The notes beneath the pieces are model-generated. The model searched no databases, had not been told where the DNA came from, and saw nothing but the letters and a program-made list of their open reading frames with translations. 64,000 nt of DNA from Streptomyces sp. NBC_00464 (GTDB lineage: Bacteria > Actinomycetota > Actinomycetes > Streptomycetales > Streptomycetaceae): positions 6,138,001 through 6,202,000 of the forward strand of contig NZ_CP107899.1 of assembly GCF_036013915.1 (NCBI RefSeq), read 5' to 3'. Positions 40,707 through 47,961 of the stretch are shown piece after piece. Positions within the stretch are counted from its first letter, which is position 1. Each line of letters begins with the position of its first letter. Both the position numbers and the translations under genes were made by a program.

Positions 40707-40743
40707 CCCCTTAACTCCTGGTGATTGACTATGGGTTAAGGGG
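40707..40743. promoter_or_regulatory. Inverted repeat around the aminotransferase-like promoter
   Basis: CCCCTTAAC (40707-40715) and GTTAAGGGG (40735-40743) flank a TTGACT -35-like word at 40724-40729, 17 bases before the next gene's ATG at 40760. It could be an operator, or part of the upstream gene's termination. Confidence 0.4.
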
Positions 40744-40759
40744 GATCCAGGCTGGGCCC

Positions 40760-41821
40760 ATGACGATCTCTTCGCTCAGCCGTGCGGTGGCCGCCGAGTT
40801 CGCGCCGGAGACGGCCTACCTCAACACCTCCAGCTGCGGGCTGCTGCCCCGCCGCACCGTCGACGCGGTGAGGGCCCTTGCCGATGAGAACACCACGGGC
40901 CGCAGGGCCGGTGCGGGCGATTTCGAGGCGGTGGACCGGGCCAGGGACGGTTTCGCGCGTCTCGCCGGAGTCGACGCCGGCCGGGTCGCCGTCGGCAGTT
41001 CGGTCACCGTCCATGTCGGGCTGATCGCCTGCTCTCTGCCGGCCGGTGCCGAAGTGCTGGCGCCCGAGGGGGAGTTCAGCTCGGTCGTCACCCCGTTCGC
41101 GGTGCGTGGCGACCTGCGGATGCGGTACGTCCCGCTGGCGGAGCTGGCCGACGCGGTGGGCCCCGAGACCGCGCTCGTCGCCTTCTCCTCCGTGCAGTCC
41201 GCCGACGGCCGGCTCGCCGATCTGGACGCGGTGCGGGCCGCGGCGGCCGCCCACGGGGCCCGTACGCTGCTGGACGCCACCCAGTCCGCGGGCTGGCTGC
41301 CGCTCGATGCCGGGGCGTACGACTACACGGTCGCGGGCGGCTACAAGTTCCTGCTCTGCCCGCGGGGTGCGTCGTTCCTCACCGTCACCGAGGAGGCACA
41401 GGAGTCGCTGCCGCCGGTCTTCGCCGGCTGGGTCGCGGCCGAGGACCCCTGGGGCAGCACCTACGGGCCGGTCGCGAAGCTCGCCCCCGATGCCCGTCGC
41501 TATGACGAGCCGCCCGCCTTCCTCTCGTACCACGGCGCCGAGCACTCCCTCGCGCTGCTCGACGAGATCGGCATCGACGTCCTCCATGACCACGCCACCG
41601 GGCTGGCGGCCCGCTTCAGGACCGGTCTCGCCGGGCTGGGTCACGAGGCCGTGCCGGCCCCGACTGCCGTCGTCGGGGTGCCGGGACTCGGTGACCGGGC
41701 GCCGGCGCTGGAACGGGCCGGGGTGATGGTCTCCAACCGGGCCGGCACTCTGCGGGCGGCCTTCCACCTCTACAACACCGAGGCCGATGTGGACCGCGCG
41801 CTGGACGTACTCGGGGGCTGA
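40760..41821 (+). CDS. Class V aminotransferase-fold PLP enzyme
   Basis: A 353-residue fold-type I PLP enzyme. TLLDATQSAGWL (Asp172, Gln175) binds the cofactor and Lys196 in VAGGYKFLLCPRG forms the Schiff base. The overall pattern (YLNTSSCGLLPRRTVDAV, GSSVTVHVGLIACSLPAGAEVLAPEGEFSS) is that of the class V group including cysteine desulfurase- and EgtE-like proteins. It is annotated variously as ergothioneine EgtE-like or kynureninase-like; without egtA-D neighbours neither can be asserted. ATG 40760 is preferred over an upstream ATG at 40721 that lies in the promoter repeat. Confidence 0.8.
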   Translation: MTISSLSRAVAAEFAPETAYLNTSSCGLLPRRTVDAVRALADENTTGRRAGAGDFEAVDRARDGFARLAGVDAGRVAVGSSVTVHVGLIACSLPAGAEVLAPEGEFSSVVTPFAVRGDLRMRYVPLAELADAVGPETALVAFSSVQSADGRLADLDAVRAAAAAHGARTLLDATQSAGWLPLDAGAYDYTVAGGYKFLLCPRGASFLTVTEEAQESLPPVFAGWVAAEDPWGSTYGPVAKLAPDARRYDEPPAFLSYHGAEHSLALLDEIGIDVLHDHATGLAARFRTGLAGLGHEAVPAPTAVVGVPGLGDRAPALERAGVMVSNRAGTLRAAFHLYNTEADVDRALDVLGG

Positions 41822-41826
41822 GGCCG

Positions 41827-42312
41827 TCAGCGGTTGTCCGGGCAGTCCGCCGTCTCCTGGCAGAGGTTCTGCTCGACCCGGGCCAGCAGCCGGGCCAGCT
41901 CCTTGCGTTCCCCCGCGTCCAGACCGGCGAGGGTGTGCTCCTCCAGGCTCGTCCAGGCCCGTTTCACATCGGAGTGCAGTGCGGAGCTGTTGTCGGTGGC
42001 CTCGACCAGGACGGCCCTGCGGTCGGCCGGGTCGGGGCTGCGGCGGACGTGCCCGGACTGCTCCAGCCGCTGGAGCATCTTGGTGACCGTGGACGGGTCC
42101 AGGTCGACCGCCTTGATCACCTCGGACTGGCGGACCGCCCCCGCGTCCCAGAGGTACATCATCAGGAACTCCTGGCCGGGGTAGAGGTCCGCGCACTTGA
42201 GCAGCTTGCCCGCCGCGATCCGGTGGAGCCGCGCGACCCGTGACACGGCATGGCTGACCGGGCCGCCGCGGGCGGCGCTGGGCAGCTCGGTACAGGCGGG
42301 ATCGGAGTTCAT
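41827..42312 (-). CDS. MarR-family transcriptional regulator
   Basis: A 161-residue regulator with a central winged helix (AVRQSEVIKAVDLDPSTVTKMLQRLEQSGHVRRSPDPADRRAVLVEAT) flanked by dimerisation helices. GAGGAGC precedes the ATG at 42312. It is divergent from an Old Yellow Enzyme reductase. Three TTGG-type boxes lie in the gap, consistent with repression of both genes relieved by an electrophile. A short Cys-containing C-terminal tail (NLCQETADCPDNR) could sense redox state, but that is speculative. Confidence 0.9.
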   Translation of the reverse strand: MNSDPACTELPSAARGGPVSHAVSRVARLHRIAAGKLLKCADLYPGQEFLMMYLWDAGAVRQSEVIKAVDLDPSTVTKMLQRLEQSGHVRRSPDPADRRAVLVEATDNSSALHSDVKRAWTSLEEHTLAGLDAGERKELARLLARVEQNLCQETADCPDNR

Positions 42313-42378
42313 CGGGGGCTCCTCGGATGGTGCGGGTGGCCCTGCGGCTGCCGGGCGCGGCTCTCTGCCGACTTTACC

Positions 42379-42457
42379 TTGGTCGGCCAACTAATGCGCT
42401 ACAGTGGCAGGCATCGCGGATACTTGGCCGACCACATAGTTTTGGTTGGTCGACCAC
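42379..42457. promoter_or_regulatory. Three MarR-type operator boxes
   Basis: TTGGTCGGCCAA (42379-42390), TTGGCCGACCAC (42424-42435) and TTGGTCGACCAC (42446-42457) share a TTGGYCGRCCA core. The last two are a direct repeat followed by ATA(G/C)T. They lie between the divergent marR and reductase genes. Confidence 0.65.
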
Positions 42458-42479
42458 ATACTTTCCTCGGAGGCTTTCC

Positions 42480-43550
42480 GTGACCACCGCATTCGACCCG
42501 CTCGACCTGGCCGGCTCGCAGCTCGCCAACCGCATCGCCCTGGCGCCGATGACCCGCAGCCGGGCGGGCGAGGGCGGCGCGCCGACGGAGCTGACCGCCG
42601 AGTACTACGCCCAGCGCGCCTCGGCCGGGCTCGTCATCACCGAGGGAGTCCAGCCCTCGGCCGTCGGTCAGGGATACCCCAGCACCCCCGGTCTGCACAG
42701 CCAGGAGCAGGTCACCGGCTGGCGCAGGGTCACGGACGCCGTGCACGCCAAGGGCGGCACGATCTTCGCGCAGCTCATGCACACCGGCCGGATAGGCCAC
42801 CCGGTCCTGCTGCCCGACGGGCTCACCCCGGTCGGCGCCTCCCCGGTCGCTGCAGCGGGGCAGGTCTTCACCCAGGAGGGTCCGAAGGACTTCGTCACCC
42901 CGCGCGAGCTGACCGGCGCCGAGGTACGGGCGACGATCGCCGACTTCGTGACCGCCGCGCGCAACGCGGTGGACGCCGGGTTCGACGGCGTGGAACTGCA
43001 CGGCGCCAACGGCTATCTGATCCACCAGTTCCTGGCGCCCAACTCCAACCTGCGCACCGACGAATGGGGCGGTTCCGTGGAGGGCCGCATCCGGTTCGCC
43101 GTCGAGACCGTGCGCGCCGTCGCCGCCGAGATCGGAGCCGCGCGCACCGGAATCCGGATCTCGCCGGGAAACCCGTTCAACGACATCGACGAGCCCGCGC
43201 CCGCGGCCACCTACAGCGCACTGGTGCAGGCCATCGAACCGGTCGGGCTCGCCTATCTGCACATCCTCGAGGGCAAGGCCGACGACCGGGAGCTGACCGC
43301 CACGCTGAGCAAGGAGTTCAACGGCACGGTCGTCCTCAACCCGGCGAGCGACGGCTCCACCGGACCCGAGGCCCTCGCCCTGGTCGAGCAGGGCGTGGCC
43401 GACGTCATCTCCTACGGCGCGCTGTTCCTCGCCAACCCGGACCTGCCGGAGCGGCTGCGCGCGGGCGGCCCCTTCAACACCGCGGACCGGGACACCTTTT
43501 ACGGGGGCGACCACCGCGGCTACACGGACTACCCGGTTCTGGGGGCCTGA
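42480..43550 (+). CDS. Alkene reductase, Old Yellow Enzyme family
   Basis: A 356-residue FMN-dependent (beta/alpha)8 ene-reductase: NRIALAPMTRSRAGEGGAPTELTAEYYAQRASAGLVITEG, QLMHTGRIGH, DGVELHGANGYLIHQFL (His/Asn pair that hydrogen-bonds the substrate carbonyl), NLRTDEWGGSVEGRIRF and ISYGALFLANPDLPERL. It reduces activated double bonds with NADPH. GGAGG precedes the GTG start. Control by the divergent MarR protein through the three boxes in the gap fits detoxification of reactive enones or quinones. Confidence 0.92.
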   Translation: MTTAFDPLDLAGSQLANRIALAPMTRSRAGEGGAPTELTAEYYAQRASAGLVITEGVQPSAVGQGYPSTPGLHSQEQVTGWRRVTDAVHAKGGTIFAQLMHTGRIGHPVLLPDGLTPVGASPVAAAGQVFTQEGPKDFVTPRELTGAEVRATIADFVTAARNAVDAGFDGVELHGANGYLIHQFLAPNSNLRTDEWGGSVEGRIRFAVETVRAVAAEIGAARTGIRISPGNPFNDIDEPAPAATYSALVQAIEPVGLAYLHILEGKADDRELTATLSKEFNGTVVLNPASDGSTGPEALALVEQGVADVISYGALFLANPDLPERLRAGGPFNTADRDTFYGGDHRGYTDYPVLGA

Positions 43551-43560
43551 CGACCCCGGC

Positions 43561-43590
43561 CGGCCGCGGTGCCCGAGGGCGCCGCGGCCG
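43561..43590. terminator. Bidirectional terminator
   Basis: A 13-pair stem (CGGCCGCGGTGCC with its near-complement, one T-G pair) with a CGAG loop between the convergent reductase and lacI genes. Confidence 0.7.
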
Positions 43591-43596
43591 TCGTGG

Positions 43597-44631
43597 TCAC
43601 GCCGAGTCGCGGCGGACGAGCTCGGTGGGCAGTATCACCGCGGCCGGGTCCTCCCCGCCGATCTGCGCCAGCAGCACCCGTACCATCTCGGCGCTGATCC
43701 GGTCCCACGGCTGACGGATCGTCGTCAGCGCCGGCCGGGAGGCGAGCGCCGCGGGGGAGTCGTCGAAGCCGCCCACCGCGACATCGTGCGGCACGCTGCG
43801 CCCCGCCTTCTCCAGCGCGGCGAGCACGCCCTGCGCCATCAGGTCCGAGGCGACGAACACCGCGTCCAGGTCGGGGGCCCGCTCCAGCAGCAGCGCGGCG
43901 GCCGCCTCGCCGCCCGCCCGGCTGTAGTCGCCCGGCACGATCAGCGCGTCGTCGGCGGGCAGTCCGCAGTCGGCCAGCATCTCGCGGTAGCCCGCGAGCC
44001 GCTCCACGCCGCCCGGGGTGTCCAGGGGGCCGCTGACCGTACCGATCCGGCGGCGCCCCGACTCGTACAGGAAACGCACCATGTCCCGGGCGCCGTCCCG
44101 GTCGTCGGCCGCCACATAGCTGACCTTCGACTTCTGCCCGAGCGGCTTCCCGCAGGCGACGAGGGGGACGCCCGCCTCGTGCAGCTGGGCGGCGACCGGG
44201 TCGCCCGAGTGGCTGGAGACCAGCAGAACGCCGTCCACATGGCCGGCGATGTACCGCATGTTCCGGCGGCGCTCCGCCTCCGTACCCGCGATCATCAGCA
44301 GCAGCGGGATGTCGTGCGCGGCGAGCGCGCTCGTGCAGCCGCGCAGCAGCACATTGAAGTTCGGGTCCTCGAAGAACCGCTCCTGGGGCTCGGTGAGCAG
44401 GAACGCCACCGAGTCGGAGCGGCCCGTGATCAGTGACCTGGCGTGCCGGTTCACCGTGTAACCCGTCTTGCGGATGGCGGAGTTGACCGCATCGAGCGCG
44501 GCCGGGCTGACGTTGTGACCGCCGTTCAGCACCCGGGAGACCGTGCCGCGGGAGACCCCGGCCTCGCGCGCCACGTCATGGATCGTCGGCGGCCGGCGGC
44601 GTCCCGTACCGGTCTGTTCTGTGCGGCTCAT
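43597..44631 (-). CDS. LacI-family transcriptional regulator
   Basis: A 344-residue repressor. The N-terminal helix-turn-helix and hinge (PTIHDVAREAGVSRGTVSRVLNGGHNVSPAALDAVNSAIRKTGYTVNRHARSL) are followed by a periplasmic-binding-protein-like sensor (SVAFLLTEPQERFFEDPNF, VDGVLLVSSHSGD, DAVFVASDLMAQGVLAALE, VGGFDDSPAA). It begins 41 bases after the permease gene on the same strand, so it lies in or just after the galactan import operon. Two TGTG...CAG-type sites upstream of the operon are its likely operators. It is a probable functional analogue of GanR, responding to a galactose or galactobiose signal. Confidence 0.9.
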   Translation of the reverse strand: MSRTEQTGTGRRRPPTIHDVAREAGVSRGTVSRVLNGGHNVSPAALDAVNSAIRKTGYTVNRHARSLITGRSDSVAFLLTEPQERFFEDPNFNVLLRGCTSALAAHDIPLLLMIAGTEAERRRNMRYIAGHVDGVLLVSSHSGDPVAAQLHEAGVPLVACGKPLGQKSKVSYVAADDRDGARDMVRFLYESGRRRIGTVSGPLDTPGGVERLAGYREMLADCGLPADDALIVPGDYSRAGGEAAAALLLERAPDLDAVFVASDLMAQGVLAALEKAGRSVPHDVAVGGFDDSPAALASRPALTTIRQPWDRISAEMVRVLLAQIGGEDPAAVILPTELVRRDSA

Positions 44632-44672
44632 GGTGCATGATCTTTCATCAAGTGGCTTCCTGGCGGGGCCCG

Positions 44673-45539
44673 TCAGGACTTTACGGCCCCGGAGAGCAGG
44701 TCGAGGCTCCAGAAACGCTGGATGACCAGGAACAGGGCGATCAGCGGGACGATCGCCAGCAGCGCCCCCGTGATCACCAGCGTATAGAGCGCCGGGGTGG
44801 TGGAGCCCTGCTGGAGCAGGGTGAACAGCCCGAGGGTGACCGGGAACTTCTCGTCGTCGCCGAGCATGATGTACGGCAGCAGGAAGTTGTTCCAGATCGC
44901 GACGAACTGGAAGAGGAAGACGGTCACCAGGCCCGGCAGCATCATCGGCAGCGCGATGGTGCGGAAGATCCGCCACTCGCCGCCCCCGTCCATCCGCCCG
45001 GCCTCGATCACGTCGCCGGGCACGGCGGCCGCCGCGTAGATCCGGGCCAGGTACACCCCGTACGGGGAGAGGATCACGGGCAGCATCACCGACAGGTAGG
45101 AGTCGGTCAGGTCCGCCTTGGCCATCAGCAGGTACTGCGGCACCGCCAGGATCACCGGCGGCATCAGCACCCCGGCCAGCAGGATGTTGAAGATGCTCTC
45201 CCTGCCGCGGAAGCGGTACACGGCCAGCGCGTACCCCGAGACCGCGGAGACCGCCGTGGACAGCAGTGCGCCCACGCCGGCGTAGAGGGCGGAGTTGGCC
45301 ATCCACTTCCAGTACACGCCGTCCCGGTACGCCGAGAGGTCGGCGACGTTGTCCGCGAAACCGGAGCCGGGCAGGAAGGTGAACGTGGAGAACAGCTCGC
45401 TGCCGGACTTGGTCGAGGCGACGAGGATCCAGGCGACGGGCAGCAGACAGTAGAGGGCACCGAGCAGCAGTGCGGCGGTGGGCACGAGGGCGAACCGGCG
45501 GGGGCCTGCGGGCCGGGGCCCAAGGTGAGGCGTGGTCAC
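44673..45539 (-). CDS. Sugar ABC transporter permease (MalG type), galactan locus
   Basis: A 288-residue CUT1 permease with six helices (first at about 16-36). The EAA loop reads EAGRMDGGGEWRIFRTIALPMM and the C terminus is LDLLSGAVKS. The GTG start overlaps the stop of the other permease by 4 bases (GTGA). It is the third gene of the binding-protein/permease/permease operon that faces the beta-galactosidase gene. No ATPase gene is present, so a shared MsiK-type ATPase is expected to drive it. Confidence 0.92.
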   Translation of the reverse strand: MTTPHLGPRPAGPRRFALVPTAALLLGALYCLLPVAWILVASTKSGSELFSTFTFLPGSGFADNVADLSAYRDGVYWKWMANSALYAGVGALLSTAVSAVSGYALAVYRFRGRESIFNILLAGVLMPPVILAVPQYLLMAKADLTDSYLSVMLPVILSPYGVYLARIYAAAAVPGDVIEAGRMDGGGEWRIFRTIALPMMLPGLVTVFLFQFVAIWNNFLLPYIMLGDDEKFPVTLGLFTLLQQGSTTPALYTLVITGALLAIVPLIALFLVIQRFWSLDLLSGAVKS

Positions 45540-46462
45540 TGGGAGTCTCCCTGCTTCGTACGGGAGTTGGCCGCCTTGAGGAAGCCGAAGGACAGGGCCA
45601 GGGTGACGGCGGCGATGATGACCGCCTGGGCGGCCGCCGTGTAGATGTCGTTGTTGACGAAGGCGTCCTGGTAGACCTTCATCAGCGGACTCCAGGTGGT
45701 GGAGAGGGAGTTGGTGAGCGGCTTCAGCGTCGTCGGCTCGTTGAACACCTGGAGGGTCGCGATGATCGAGAAGAAGAAGGTGAGCACCAGGGAAGGCGCC
45801 ACCATCGGGATCTTGATCCGGAGCGCGATCTGCCACTGCGAGCAGCCGTCGAGGCGGGCCGCCTCGAAGATCTCGACGGGGATCGCCCGCAGCGAGGTGT
45901 AGATCACGATCATGTTGAAGCCGGTGCCGCCCCAGACCGCGATGTTGGCGAGCGCGAGGTAGAGCGGTCCGCCGTCGAGCAGATCGGGCTGCGGCAGCCC
46001 CGCCTTGTCCAGCAGGAAGTAGAACGGGCTGACGTCGGGCAGATAGAGGAAGCCCCACATCAGGGCGGCGACGACGCCCGGGATCGCGTACGGGAGGAAG
46101 ATCGCCAGCCGGGTGAAGCCGCGCAGCCGGAGCCGGTCGGTGTCCAGGAGCAGCGCGAAGAACAGGGCCAGGCCGAGCATCACCGGGACGACGATCGCGC
46201 CGTAACCGAGGATGCGCAGCGCGCCGTGCAGCAACTCGGAGTCCGAGAGCGCGTCGGTGTAGTTGGCGAACCCGGCCCAGATCTCCTGGCGGGCGCCCTT
46301 GCCGAGGCCCAGGCCGCTGACCTCGGTCCGGCGGAAGCTGAGGTAGAGCGCGTAGCCGATGGGCAGGGCGAAGAAGAGCAGGAACAGCACGATGGCGGGG
46401 ATGAGGAAGGCGTACGGGGCGCTCTTGACCCCGTACGGCTTCCGGCGGCGTGCGCGTGTCAC
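45536..46462 (-). CDS. Sugar ABC transporter permease (MalF type), galactan locus
   Basis: A 308-residue CUT1 permease beginning RRRKPYGVKSAPYAFLIPAIVLFLLFF. The coupling loop is EIFEAARLDGCSQWQIALRIKIPMV. A polar segment between the first two helices (VSGLGLGKGARQEIWAGFANY) is typical. Start and stop both overlap neighbours by 4 bases, so the three transporter genes are tightly co-translated. The substrate is probably a galacto-oligosaccharide because of the adjacent GH42 and GH53 genes. Confidence 0.92.
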   Translation of the reverse strand: MTRARRRKPYGVKSAPYAFLIPAIVLFLLFFALPIGYALYLSFRRTEVSGLGLGKGARQEIWAGFANYTDALSDSELLHGALRILGYGAIVVPVMLGLALFFALLLDTDRLRLRGFTRLAIFLPYAIPGVVAALMWGFLYLPDVSPFYFLLDKAGLPQPDLLDGGPLYLALANIAVWGGTGFNMIVIYTSLRAIPVEIFEAARLDGCSQWQIALRIKIPMVAPSLVLTFFFSIIATLQVFNEPTTLKPLTNSLSTTWSPLMKVYQDAFVNNDIYTAAAQAVIIAAVTLALSFGFLKAANSRTKQGDSQ

Positions 46463-47781
46463 TCGGAGACTCCGAAGCCCTGCTTCTTCAGGTCGGCGAC
46501 GGTGGCGTCCTGCATCGCGGTGAGGGCGGGTGCGAAGTCCGACCTGTTCTTGGCGGCCTCGGCGAAGTTGTCCTTGAACGCGGTGTAGGCGACGTTCACG
46601 TTCGGGCCCCAGGCGGCCGGGGCGGTGCCCTTGGCGATCTTGGCCGCCTCGGTGTAGAAGTCCGGCTGGTTGGCGAAGTAGGCCGGCGGCTTCGCGAGGG
46701 CGCCACCGGTCTGGGCGGCCGTGGCGGCGGGGTAGATGCCGCTCTCCTTCACCAGTGCGGCGAGGGCCGTGGGGTCGGTGTTCAGCCACTTCGCGAAGGT
46801 GGCGGCGGCTTCCTTGTGCTTCGAGTCGTTGGTGACCGCGGTCGAGGAGCCGCCCCAGCTGCCGGTGACGTTCTCGCCGGCGGTCCACTGGGGGAGCGGG
46901 GCCATGGCCCACTTGCCCGCGGTGTCGGGTGCCGCGGTGGTCAGCGTGCCCGGTGCCCAGACCGCGCTGACCCAGGCGATCTGCTTGCCGGTGTTGAGCG
47001 CCTTGTTCCAGGCCGGGGTGTACATCGGCTGGTTGTCGATGGCGCCCTCCTTGACCAGTCCGCCCCAGAAGCTCGCGACCTTCTGCGTGGCCGGGTCGTC
47101 GATCGCCACCTTCCACTTGTCGCCGGAGGTGGTCCACCACTGGGCGCCGGCCTGCTGGGCGAGGCCGGAGAAGAGGCCGGAGTCGTTGGAGGAGAAGGTG
47201 GTGAGGTCCTTGTCCGGGGCCTTCTTCTTCAGGGCCCGGGCGGTCTCGGCGAACTCGTCCCAGGTGGTGGGCACGGACAGTCCGTACTGCTTGAACAGGT
47301 CCTGGCGGTAGTAGAACATCAGCGGGCCGGAGTCCTGCGGCAGGGCGTACAGGGCGTCCGAGCCCAGCGTCGCCTGCTGCCAGATGCCGTCGGCGAACCT
47401 GCCCTTGGCGTCGCCCGCCTCCTTGGATATGTCGGCGAGCACATCGTTGGAGACCAGGGTGGGCAGGGCCTGGTACTCGGCCTGCACCAGGTCGGGGGCC
47501 TTCTTCGCCTTCGCCGCGGTGATGATCTTGGTGACCAGGTCGTCGCCCGAGGCCTGCTTCTTCACCGTGACCGTGATCCCGGCCTTCTTGCCCTCGCCCT
47601 TGTTCCAGATGTCCGCGACCTTGTCCAGGCCGGGGGCCCAGGCCCAGTAGGTGAGCGATGCGGGGCCGGAGGCGGCCGGGCCGTCGCCACTGCCGTCGTC
47701 GTCCGACGGGCCGCAGCCCGTGAGCAGGGCGGTGGCGGCGAGCGAGGCGGCCGCGGACACCGCGACGATGCGGTACTTCAT
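46459..47781 (-). CDS. Sugar-binding lipoprotein, galactan locus
   Basis: A 440-residue CUT1 binding protein. The signal ends in lipobox TALLTGC (Cys24), followed by an Asp/Gly-rich linker. SLTYWAWAPGLDKVADIWNKG starts lobe 1, and FYYRQDLFKQYGLSVPTTWDEFAE and ENVTGSWGGSSTAVTNDSKHK lie in the binding cleft region. GGGAGAA precedes the ATG at 47781; the open frame extends past the promoter, so that earlier start is rejected. It leads an operon read away from the GH42 gene. It likely binds beta-1,4-galacto-oligosaccharides made by the GH53 enzyme. Confidence 0.92.
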   Translation of the reverse strand: MKYRIVAVSAAASLAATALLTGCGPSDDDGSGDGPAASGPASLTYWAWAPGLDKVADIWNKGEGKKAGITVTVKKQASGDDLVTKIITAAKAKKAPDLVQAEYQALPTLVSNDVLADISKEAGDAKGRFADGIWQQATLGSDALYALPQDSGPLMFYYRQDLFKQYGLSVPTTWDEFAETARALKKKAPDKDLTTFSSNDSGLFSGLAQQAGAQWWTTSGDKWKVAIDDPATQKVASFWGGLVKEGAIDNQPMYTPAWNKALNTGKQIAWVSAVWAPGTLTTAAPDTAGKWAMAPLPQWTAGENVTGSWGGSSTAVTNDSKHKEAAATFAKWLNTDPTALAALVKESGIYPAATAAQTGGALAKPPAYFANQPDFYTEAAKIAKGTAPAAWGPNVNVAYTAFKDNFAEAAKNRSDFAPALTAMQDATVADLKKQGFGVSE

Positions 47782-47827
47782 GGATTTCTCCCCTGACGAG
47801 AAGCGAGGGTGCAGCGCCGACATGCGC

Positions 47828-47841
47828 TGTGAGCGTTCACA
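47828..47841. promoter_or_regulatory. LacI-type operator 1
   Basis: TGTGAGCGTTCACA, within CTGTGAGCGTTCACAG, is a near-perfect palindrome with a central CG. It overlaps the -10 region of the transporter promoter, ideal for repression by the LacI protein encoded in the same operon. Confidence 0.7.
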
Positions 47842-47869
47842 GTAGAGAAACGAAACCGACACTTGTCAA
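47839..47869 (-). promoter_or_regulatory. Transporter operon promoter
   Basis: On the minus strand TTGACA (47864-47869) and TACTGT (47839-47844) are 19 bases apart (or CTACTG at 18). The -10 end runs into the LacI-type operator. Confidence 0.6.
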
Positions 47870-47892
47870 TGGTTGTTGCTGTGCGGTTATGT
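47863..47892 (+). promoter_or_regulatory. Beta-galactosidase promoter
   Basis: TTGTCA (47863-47868), an 18-base spacer and TTATGT (47887-47892). It overlaps the opposite-strand -35 box, so the two promoters are face-to-face. Confidence 0.5.
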
Positions 47893-47916
47893 TGGGTCTG
47901 CGCCACCGAGAGTGTG

Positions 47917-47931
47917 TGTGCACGTTCCCAG
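47917..47931. promoter_or_regulatory. LacI-type operator 2
   Basis: TGTGCACGTTCCCAG matches operator 1 (TGTGAGCGTTCACAG) at 12 of 15 positions and lies just downstream of the GH42 promoter. The two sites are 89 bases apart. Confidence 0.5.
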
Positions 47932-47961
47932 AAGTTGTACCAAAGAGCTCAGGAGACGCCC

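Noticed and set aside
46450..47796. Long plus-strand frame opposite the galactan-locus binding protein
   Set aside because: Gly/Arg/Val-rich shadow of the true lipoprotein gene; high-GC DNA keeps antisense frames open.
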